Below, piece by piece: positions 1-5,096 of a stretch of DNA of 7,960 nt. The notes beneath the pieces were generated by a model. It was not told where the DNA came from and did not search any database. It saw nothing but the letters and a program-made list of their open reading frames with translations. The position numbers were made by a program, and so were the translations under genes. Within the stretch, counting starts at the first letter, position 1. Each line of letters starts with the position of its first letter. The DNA lies in assembly GCA_964407935.1 (NCBI GenBank), contig CAYOXS010000276.1:1-7960 (forward strand), in the 5' to 3' direction. Origin of the DNA: J095 sp964407935 (GTDB lineage Bacteria; Chloroflexota; Anaerolineae; 4572-78; J111).

Positions 1-302
1 AGTTGGGCATCACCGCGATGGGCGTTACCCCCGACATCGCGCTGGATTTTGACGTGGCCAAAATGGAGTACCTCATTCCGGTGGGCCACAATTTTGGTGA
101 TGAATCGGGAGCGTTTTTGCGCATTTGCGATGAATTTATGCTGCTGGGCGGCGGCAACCAGTCGCGCCGGGAAATTATTACCGCTGCCAATATGGGCAAA
201 CCCATCACCGTAATTCAGGGTTTTGGCGGAGCCGCCGACGATTTTTCGCCGGAACGGCTGCCCCGAGCCAGATTTGTCTCCGGCTGGTTTTCCACGGATT
301 AA
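1..302 (+). CDS. LOG/SLOG-like Rossmann nucleotide-binding protein, C-terminal fragment
   Basis: The reading frame is open from the window edge (codons in phase with base 3) to TAA at 300-302, so only the last 99 or so residues are present and the true start lies upstream. The visible part reads like the second half of a Rossmann-type fold: a strand with FMLLGGG, then NQSRREIITAANMGKPITVI. This matches in layout the LOG/TIGR00725 pattern, in which a glycine-rich loop is followed by a conserved Glu, a helix and a GKP-[hydrophobic] strand. The classical PGGxGTxxE loop is not intact: here it is GGGNQSRRE, with an Arg pair before the Glu. LOG enzymes are nucleoside-monophosphate phosphoribohydrolases and broader SLOG proteins bind nucleotides, but with an altered loop and no N-terminus I do not assign an activity. 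It ends 84 bases before pyrFE, which has its own promoter, so co-transcription is not required. An unrelated Rossmann protein remains possible. Confidence 0.4.
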   Translation, partial: LGITAMGVTPDIALDFDVAKMEYLIPVGHNFGDESGAFLRICDEFMLLGGGNQSRREIITAANMGKPITVIQGFGGAADDFSPERLPRARFVSGWFSTD

Positions 303-319
303 ACAAAACTGAAACCATG

Positions 320-348
320 TTGACAAAGCGATGGGCAAACTCTATAAT
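320..348 (+). promoter_or_regulatory. Consensus sigma-70-type promoter for pyrFE
   Basis: TTGACA at 320-325 and TATAAT at 343-348 are separated by exactly 17 bases, so both hexamers match the housekeeping sigma factor consensus 12 of 12. The site lies between the upstream stop codon (302) and the GTG start at 387. Transcription would be expected to start near 355, giving a leader of about 30 bases. That is too short for a pyr attenuator or a riboswitch, and I see no such structure. The placement and perfect match make chance unlikely. Confidence 0.85.
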
Positions 349-375
349 CGGCCCGACATCACCGCCATTTTCTGC

Positions 376-380
376 GAGGA
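376..380 (+). promoter_or_regulatory. Ribosome binding site fixing the GTG start of pyrFE
   Basis: GAGGA lies 6 bases before GTG at 387. No in-frame ATG nearby has comparable spacing, so this site supports the GTG start. Confidence 0.75.
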
Positions 381-386
381 ACAATT

Positions 387-1796
387 GTGACAAGCCAACT
401 GTCTTTTACCGAAAAACTGACCGCCGCCGTTGAACGCAACAATTCGCTGCTGTGTGTGGGGCTGGACCCCGACCCGTTCAAATTCCCGGCCTTCTTTCCA
501 AAAACCATCACCACCGCGGCCCTCGTTGACTGGGGCCGGCGCATCATCGAGCAAACCGCCGACCTGGTGTGCTGCTACAAGCCCAACGGCGCATTTTACG
601 AGCAGTTTGGCGGCGACGGCATGGAGGCGCTGCGCCAAACCATCGCTGCCGTGCCCGATAACATCCCGGTGCTGCTCGACATCAAACGCGGCGATATTGG
701 CAGCACCGCCACGGCCTACGCCCGCGCCGCCATCGAAGTGCTCGGCGCGGACGCCGTCACCCTGAATCCCTATATGGGGCAAGACAGCGTGGCTCCGTTT
801 CTGGCCTATTCCGGCGTTGCGGCATTTATCCTGTGCTACACCTCAAACCCGTCCGCGCCGGAAGTGCAGCACTACGGCCACGAGCAGCACCTGTTTGAGT
901 ACATTGCCCAGCGCGCCCAGCAGTGGGGCAATCACAGCCAGATTGGTTTTGTGGTGGGCGCGACCCGGCCCAATTCGCTGCGGCAGGTGCGGACAATTGC
1001 CCCCAACAACTGGATTCTGGCGCCGGGAGTGGGCGCGCAGGGCGGCAATCTGGAAGACGCCCTGACCGCCGGGCTGAACGCCGCCGGCAGCGGGCTGATT
1101 GTGCCGGTGTCTCGGGCTGTGCTGTACGTGGATGATCCCCGCCAGGCGGCGCTGGAGCTGCGTAAGCAGATAAATGAGGCCCGCCGGACAATCCCCTCGG
1201 CGGCGGTCCACCAGCAGCTTATTCTGGAACTGCACGATGCCGGCTGCATTCAGTTTGGCAATTTTACCCTGACCAGCGGTCAGCAGTCGCCCATTTATAT
1301 TGACCTGCGCCGGATCAGCGCCAGCGCCTCGCTGCTGCGCCGGGCGGCGCACGCCTACGCCGGCCTGCTCAATCAGCTTCAGTACCAGCATTTGGCCGCT
1401 GTGCCGTATGCCGCGCTGACCCTCGGCACGGCAGTGGCCCTGGAAACCGGCAGCTCGCTGATTTATCCGCGCAAAGAAGTCAAAGAGCACGGCACCGGCA
1501 AAACCGTCGAAGGGGTTTTTACGGCGGGCGATACGGCGGTGATGATTGAGGATTTGGTCACCAGCGGCGGCAGCGTGCTCAAAGCCATCCGGCAATTAGA
1601 AGGCGTTGGCCTGCGCGTAACCGATGTGGCCGTGCTGATTGACCGGGAGCAGGGCGGGCCGGAAAATCTGGCCGCAGCCGGCTATCAACTGCGCGCCGCC
1701 CTGAAAATGTCGGGGATACTGGAAGTGCTGTATCGAGCCGGGCGCATCAACGCCGAAGATTTTGAGACGGTCAAAAAGTATCTGGCCGAAAATTGA
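387..1796 (+). CDS. pyrFE: Bifunctional OMP decarboxylase / orotate phosphoribosyltransferase (PyrF-PyrE fusion)
   Basis: This 469-residue cytoplasmic protein would carry out the last two steps of UMP synthesis: orotate plus PRPP to OMP (C-terminal half), then OMP to UMP and CO2 (N-terminal half). Residues 1 to about 265 are a class II OMP decarboxylase: LLCVGLDPDP at 21-30, YKPN with Lys65, and the catalytic DIKRGDIG at 98-105 (Asp98, Lys100, Asp103), then LNPYMGQDS at 126-134 and the phosphate-loop-like PGVGAQGG at 213-220. Residues about 275-469 are an orotate phosphoribosyltransferase: FGNFTLTSG at 290-298, RKEVKEHGTGK at 362-372 and the PRPP-binding VMIEDLVTSGGS at 385-396. Both active sites look complete. 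The order OMPDC-OPRT is the reverse of animal UMP synthase; the same reversed order is known in trypanosomatids and some bacteria. The GTG start is chosen from GAGGA six bases upstream. The gene has its own consensus promoter and is followed two bases later by a hairpin. Confidence 0.95.
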   Translation: MTSQLSFTEKLTAAVERNNSLLCVGLDPDPFKFPAFFPKTITTAALVDWGRRIIEQTADLVCCYKPNGAFYEQFGGDGMEALRQTIAAVPDNIPVLLDIKRGDIGSTATAYARAAIEVLGADAVTLNPYMGQDSVAPFLAYSGVAAFILCYTSNPSAPEVQHYGHEQHLFEYIAQRAQQWGNHSQIGFVVGATRPNSLRQVRTIAPNNWILAPGVGAQGGNLEDALTAGLNAAGSGLIVPVSRAVLYVDDPRQAALELRKQINEARRTIPSAAVHQQLILELHDAGCIQFGNFTLTSGQQSPIYIDLRRISASASLLRRAAHAYAGLLNQLQYQHLAAVPYAALTLGTAVALETGSSLIYPRKEVKEHGTGKTVEGVFTAGDTAVMIEDLVTSGGSVLKAIRQLEGVGLRVTDVAVLIDREQGGPENLAAAGYQLRAALKMSGILEVLYRAGRINAEDFETVKKYLAEN

Positions 1797-1797
1797 C

Positions 1798-1839
1798 AAA
1801 GCGCCCGCGCCAGATATGCCTCTGGCCTGCGAGCGCTTT
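1798..1839 (+). terminator. Hairpin after pyrFE, probable terminator
   Basis: The arms AAAGCGCCCGCGCCAGA (1798-1814) and TCTGGCCTGCGAGCGCTTT (1821-1839) pair across a 6-base loop, with one mismatch and a small bulge. The stem begins one base after the pyrFE stop codon. What follows is only moderately T-rich (TTTCAATTGG), so it is a weak intrinsic terminator at best, or a processing or stabilising hairpin. Confidence 0.55.
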
Positions 1840-1872
1840 CAATTGGTTTGAGTGTATTCGGAGACTCGACAA

Positions 1873-1978
1873 TTGTCACTCTGGCGACCAACGGGAGCGA
1901 AGAGTCCCCAGCAACGTTTCCATGCGAGCGCAATTTCAGAGATTCTTCACTCCGCTGCGCTCCGTTCAGAATGACAAA
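1873..1978. repeat. Imperfect long inverted repeat, MITE-like intergenic element
   Basis: The left arm at about 1873-1909 (TTGTCACTCTGG, then GGGAGCGAAGAGTCCC) is matched on the opposite strand by the right arm at about 1938-1978 (AGAGATTCTTCACTCCGC, then CAGAATGACAAA). The reverse complement of the right arm begins TTTGTCATTCTGA and ends GTGAAGAATCTCT, clearly related to the left arm but diverged. The core between the arms is about 28 bases. The end sequence TTGTCAyTCTG and the GAAGArTC motif resemble short non-coding palindromic repeats common in bacterial intergenic DNA. No ORF lies inside. The perfect palindrome GACAATTGTC (1868-1877) overlaps the left edge. It fills most of the space between pyrFE and the desaturase. 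Confidence 0.55.
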
Positions 1979-2024
1979 ATGAGTTTCCTAACGCTTACGA
2001 TCGATCAATAAATTTGCCCGGCGG

Positions 2025-3086
2025 TTAAGCCGGCGCGAGTCCGGTTTCTCTCATTTTATTCAACTGGCCAAAGGTGATCAACTTTTGGCCTTCTTCGTCC
2101 CACAAGCTCAAATTGAGGGTAGAAAAGCTGGAAGCCAGCGTTAGTGTGGGCGGGTCTTGAAACAGCGGGTTTTCAGCGTGGCACTTTTCCAGCAGGTAGT
2201 TGGGGATTTTGGGGCTGAGATGGTGAATGTGATGAAAGCCGATGCTGCCGGTAAACCATTGCAAAACTTTGGGCAATTTGTAGTAGCTGCTGCCGTGCAG
2301 CGCGGCCACCGTGTAATCCCAGGTTGGTTTTTCATCCCAATAGGCGTCTTCAAAATTGTGTTGCACAAAAAAGAACCACGCCCCCAGCCCGGTGGCAATG
2401 TAGGTGATGGGCAGTTGAATCAACAGGTATTCCTGCCAGCCAACCAGCAGCATCAGCAACAATGCCAGCGCCAGCAGCGCCAGGTTGGTCCATAGCAGCC
2501 CCTGTCGCTCTTTTTTCCAGTTTTTGCGCCGCAAAAAATCAAAGCGGTAACCAATAATAAACACAAACAGCGGCGCGACAAAAAACATGGTCACAGGGTT
2601 GCGGTACAGCCGGTATTTAATTCGGCCCCATTTTGACGCGGCCAGATATTCGTTAACGGTCATGGTGAAAAAGTCGCCAACGCCGCGATGCTCCAGATCG
2701 CCGGTGGCGGAGTGATGAATGGCGTGAGTTCGTCGCCAGTAGTGGTAGGGCACAAACGTAAACAGGCTGAACAGCATGCCCAGCCGGTCGTTTATTTTTT
2801 GGGATTTAAAGAACGAGCCGTGACCGCAATCGTGCTGGAGCACAAAAATTCGCACCACAAACAGCGCCGCCGGAACAGACAGGAGCAGGGTAAGCCAGTA
2901 ACCAACGTTCAGGCTCAGCGCCATCAAATACCACAACAGCAGGTAGGGGATCACCGTGCTGGCTACCTGCCACCAGCTTTTGGCCGCGCTGGGTGTTTGA
3001 TATTGGGTCACAATTTTCACCCACTCCGGCTTCGCTGATCGATTTTTATTTTGGGGGACAACTTGAGTTTTGGGGCTGGTCTGCAC
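2025..3086 (-). CDS. Membrane fatty acid desaturase (acyl-lipid, delta-12/omega-type family)
   Basis: This 353-residue integral membrane di-iron enzyme would introduce a double bond into acyl chains, using O2 and electrons from ferredoxin or cytochrome b5-like donors. All three histidine boxes are present: HDCGH at 85-89, HAIHH at 121-125 and HHIHH at 285-289, plus QHNFED at 242-247, which often precedes the third box. Hydrophobic segments lie near 43-60, 62-83, 166-181, 199-215 and 220-241. The N-terminal 40 residues are basic and polar, as expected for a cytoplasmic tail. The start is GTG, supported by AGGAG six bases upstream; length fits the family. The substrate position of desaturation cannot be read from the sequence. 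The gene stands alone on the minus strand between the two pyr units and is transcribed divergently from pyrD. Its DNA looks more AT-rich than the pyr genes, which may indicate separate origin. An aerobic or oxygen-tolerant host is implied. Confidence 0.93.
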   Translation of the reverse strand: MQTSPKTQVVPQNKNRSAKPEWVKIVTQYQTPSAAKSWWQVASTVIPYLLLWYLMALSLNVGYWLTLLLSVPAALFVVRIFVLQHDCGHGSFFKSQKINDRLGMLFSLFTFVPYHYWRRTHAIHHSATGDLEHRGVGDFFTMTVNEYLAASKWGRIKYRLYRNPVTMFFVAPLFVFIIGYRFDFLRRKNWKKERQGLLWTNLALLALALLLMLLVGWQEYLLIQLPITYIATGLGAWFFFVQHNFEDAYWDEKPTWDYTVAALHGSSYYKLPKVLQWFTGSIGFHHIHHLSPKIPNYLLEKCHAENPLFQDPPTLTLASSFSTLNLSLWDEEGQKLITFGQLNKMRETGLAPA

Positions 3087-3092
3087 GCGCTT

Positions 3093-3097
3093 CTCCT
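3093..3097 (-). promoter_or_regulatory. Ribosome binding site fixing the GTG start of the desaturase
   Basis: On the minus strand AGGAG lies 6 bases before GTG (3086-3084). This supports the GTG over any internal ATG: the next in-frame Met is residue 55, inside the first membrane segment. Confidence 0.7.
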
Positions 3098-3212
3098 GAT
3101 TTGATAGTTGGGTCGGTTACAAGGTGGCAGAGACCATACCATAACCCGGCGTTTTTTAAAAATGTTTCTACCCGGCCACACCGATGAATCTGCCCGGAAT
3201 AACCCGTTTTTT

Positions 3213-3217
3213 GAGGA
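3213..3217 (+). promoter_or_regulatory. Ribosome binding site deciding the pyrD start
   Basis: GAGGA lies 8 bases before ATG at 3226. The in-frame ATG 42 bases further upstream (3184) has no purine-rich site before it and would add 14 residues not expected in the family, so 3226 is preferred. Confidence 0.75.
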
Positions 3218-3225
3218 ATTTGCCC

Positions 3226-4049
3226 ATGCTCAGTAAAACTGCCAGATTGACCTGCGATTTTTTGGATTTTCAGTTGAACACGCCCTTTGTGCTGGCTTCC
3301 GGCATTATTGGCACCAGCGCCACGCTGATGGAGCGAGCTGCGCGCAGCGGCGCGGGCATGGTCACCGCCAAAAGTTGCGGGCCAACGCCGCGCCCCGGCC
3401 ACCCCAACCCGGTGGCGCTCGATTTTGGCGGCGGCTTGCTCAACGCCATTGGCCTCACCAACCCCGGCGCGGCGCACGAAGCCGAACTGCTGGCTCAAAC
3501 CCGCGCCCGGCTGCAGCCGCTCGGCGTGCCGCTGATTGCCAGTATTTTTGCCGGCACGGTGGCCGAATTTGCCGAGGTGGCCCAAACCATTGCCCAGGCC
3601 CAACCCGATCTACTTGAAGTGAATATTTCCTGCCCCAACGTGGGCGATGAATTTGGCACGCCTTTTGCCGGTACGGTTGAGAGCGCCGCTGCTGTCACCG
3701 CGGCGGTGCGGCGGGTGGTCAATATTCCGATTGCCGTCAAACTCGCGCCCAACGTGCCGGACATCGCCCGGATTGCGGCGGCAGTGGTGCGGGCCGGCGC
3801 AGACGCCATTACGGCGGTCAACACCGTGCCGGGCATGGTCATCGACGCCGACTCCGGGCGGCCGGTGCTGCACAACAAAGTTGGCGGCGTGTCCGGGCCG
3901 GCGCTCAAACCCATCGCCCTGCGCTGCGTGTACGAAATCCGGCAGGCGGTCAGCGTGCCGATTATTGGCACCGGCGGCGTCACCACCGGCCGCGACGCGG
4001 TGGAAATGCTGGCGGCGGGCGCAACGGTGGTCGGCGTGGGGTCGGCGGT
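3226..4049 (+). CDS. pyrD: Dihydroorotate dehydrogenase, class 1B catalytic subunit (3' end in assembly gap)
   Basis: This cytoplasmic FMN flavoprotein oxidises dihydroorotate to orotate and, as class 1B, passes electrons through PyrK to NAD+. About 274 residues are visible before the N run; family members are about 300-310 long, so roughly 30 C-terminal residues are missing. Seen from the 3226 start: TPFVLASG at 19-26, TAKS with Lys49, NAIGLTNPG at 73-81, the catalytic-cysteine motif NISCPNVG at 133-140 (Cys136), VKLAPNV at 171-177 (Lys172), AVNT at 197-200, GGVSGPALKPIAL at 220-232 and the FMN-phosphate loop GTGGVTTG at 248-255. A catalytic Cys, rather than Ser, marks class 1 and separates it from the quinone-linked class 2 enzyme. 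pyrK follows directly after the gap, as expected for class 1B. The 139 bases upstream, shared with the divergent desaturase, show no convincing promoter. Confidence 0.93.
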
Positions 4050-4149
4050 NNNNNNNNNNNNNNNNNNNNNNNNNNNNNNNNNNNNNNNNNNNNNNNNNNN
4101 NNNNNNNNNNNNNNNNNNNNNNNNNNNNNNNNNNNNNNNNNNNNNNNNN
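4050..4149. other. Assembly gap (100 N) at the pyrD-pyrK junction
   Basis: Exactly 100 N is the usual placeholder for a gap of unknown size. It hides the end of pyrD and the bases before the first visible Met of pyrK. The missing PyrD tail (about 30 residues) suggests the real gap is of similar size. Confidence 0.98.
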
Positions 4150-4917
4150 ATGAAACTCAATACCCCCCAACCGTTAAAAATTGTCGAAATTCGGCAGGAA
4201 AACGCAACCAATAAAACCTTTGTGCTGGGCGGCGCGCTCGATGCGCAACCGGGGCAGTTTGTGATGGCCTGGCTGCCGGGCTGGCCGGACAAACCGTTCA
4301 GCCTGGCCCACGCCAACCCGCTCAGTTTGACGGTGGCGGCGGTCGGGCCGCTGAGCCAGGCGCTGCACGGGCTGGCCATTGGCGACAGCATTTGGGTGCG
4401 CGGGCCGCTGGGCCGCGGCTACCGGCTCACCGGCCGCCCCGGCGATCACCTGCTGCTGATCGGCGGCGGTTACGGCGTGGCCCCGCTGCGCTACCTGGCC
4501 GAGGTGGCGCTGGCGCAGGACTACCGGGTGTCGGTTATTGTGGGGGCGCGGCGGGCGCAGGATTTACTGCTGGTGGCGGCCTTTGAGGCGCTGGGAGTGG
4601 CCACGTGGGTTACGACCGAAGACGGCTCGGCGGGGCTAAAGGGGCTGGTCACGGACGCCATCGCCCCGGCGCTGGCCGGTTCGGCGGGCAGGCCGGCGCT
4701 CATTTGCACTTGCGGGCCAACCGGCATGCTGCGGGCCGTGGCGGCTGCCGGCGCGGCGGAGAACATCCCCGTGCAGGTGAGTTGGGAGGCGCATATGCGC
4801 TGCGGCATCGGCCTGTGCGGCAGTTGCGAGGTGGGCGAGGGTTGGCTCACCTGCCTTGACGGGCCGGTGTTTGAGTTTGACCCGGAGCAGGTAGCGCCAG
4901 CCGCCAGCGTCATTTGA
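4150..4917 (+). CDS. pyrK: Dihydroorotate dehydrogenase electron-transfer subunit
   Basis: PyrK carries FAD and a [2Fe-2S] cluster and passes electrons from PyrD's FMN to NAD+. The 255 residues match the family length. Seen: PGQFVMAWLPG at 34-44 and KPFSLA at 48-53, the FAD-binding region that corresponds to the RPxS motif of ferredoxin-reductase-like domains; GGGYGVAPL at 105-113, the start of the NAD-binding domain; CGPTGML at 188-194; and four cluster cysteines, Cys218, Cys223, Cys226 and Cys235 (C-x4-C-x2-C-x8-C), followed by LDGPVF. The last spacing is shorter than in Lactococcus-type PyrK and is closer to archaeal-type members. ATG 4150 sits at the very edge of the gap. The N-terminus reads like a natural start, but an upstream start or a continuous PyrD-PyrK polypeptide cannot be excluded from this assembly. 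The apparent in-frame link to pyrD depends on the arbitrary N count. Confidence 0.92.
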   Translation: MKLNTPQPLKIVEIRQENATNKTFVLGGALDAQPGQFVMAWLPGWPDKPFSLAHANPLSLTVAAVGPLSQALHGLAIGDSIWVRGPLGRGYRLTGRPGDHLLLIGGGYGVAPLRYLAEVALAQDYRVSVIVGARRAQDLLLVAAFEALGVATWVTTEDGSAGLKGLVTDAIAPALAGSAGRPALICTCGPTGMLRAVAAAGAAENIPVQVSWEAHMRCGIGLCGSCEVGEGWLTCLDGPVFEFDPEQVAPAASVI

Positions 4918-4953
4918 AAGAAAAAGAGCGATGGATTGCGAATTGTGACGGGC

Positions 4954-4977
4954 AGGGGCGCTTCGTGAAGCGCCCCT
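4954..4977. repeat. Perfect REP-like palindrome after pyrK
   Basis: AGGGGCGCTTC (4954-4964), GT, GAAGCGCCCCT (4967-4977) is an 11-base perfect inverted repeat; a realistic RNA hairpin would have 9-10 pairs with a 4-6 base loop. No T tract follows (ACGTTACATTTTC), so it is not a textbook terminator, though it could stabilise the 3' end of pyrDK mRNA. Its GC-rich palindromic form suits a REP-type interspersed repeat. Confidence 0.65.
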
Positions 4978-4989
4978 ACGTTACATTTT

Positions 4990-5004
4990 CACCCGTACCG
5001 GGTG
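4990..5004. repeat. Short hairpin in the pyrK-dipeptidase intergenic region
   Basis: CACCCG (4990-4995), TAC, CGGGTG (4999-5004) is a 6-base perfect inverted repeat. It is enclosed by the wider pair TTACA (4981-4985) and TGTAA (5019-5023). It may be one part of a composite repeat covering 4950-5096; no function can be read. Confidence 0.4.
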
Positions 5005-5025
5005 CAGGCATTCCTTGTTGTAATT

Positions 5026-5096
5026 TTTTGGAGTCCGAAAGCAGAGCTTTCGGAACAAAAAGCTACACTTTTTGACTCCTGCGTCAAACTCCAAAA
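5026..5096. repeat. Nested palindromic repeat downstream of the dipeptidase gene
   Basis: Outer arms TTTTGGAGT (5026-5034) and ACTCCAAAA (5088-5096) are exact reverse complements. Inside are three hairpins in series: TCCGAAAGC-AGA-GCTTTCGGA (5034-5054), AAAAAG-CTACA-CTTTTT (5057-5073) and TTTGAC-TCCTGC-GTCAAA (5071-5088). GGAGTC (5030-5035) also has a partner GACTCC (5074-5079). The right end touches the dipeptidase stop codon (5097-5099). On the minus strand the first structure met would be the 5088-5071 stem, so a transcription-stop role for the dipeptidase is possible. The layout suggests a mobile or composite repeat; part of it is shared with 7873-7899. Confidence 0.6.

Noticed and set aside
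843..1595. A 250-codon minus-strand frame within pyrFE, and a 254-codon plus-strand frame opposite the nucleosidase (7122-7886).
   Set aside because: Both are antisense to conserved genes, have no recognisable motif and biased composition.
2018..2033. CCGGC/GCCGG stem across the desaturase stop codon as its terminator.
   Set aside because: Only 5 pairs with the stop codon in the loop; too weak to annotate as a terminator.
3184..3225. Upstream in-frame ATG giving pyrD 14 extra residues.
   Set aside because: No ribosome binding site precedes it and the extra residues (NLPGITRFLRNLP) do not match the family's start. ATG 3226 has GAGGA at 8-base spacing.
3087..3225. Promoter candidates in the divergent desaturase-pyrD region, such as TTACAA-17-CATAAC (3117-3145).
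   Set aside because: Too few consensus matches in either direction to call.
3184..4917. A single 577-residue PyrD-PyrK polypeptide across the N run.
   Set aside because: The continuity depends on a placeholder gap of arbitrary length; the two parts are annotated separately and the question is raised as a finding.
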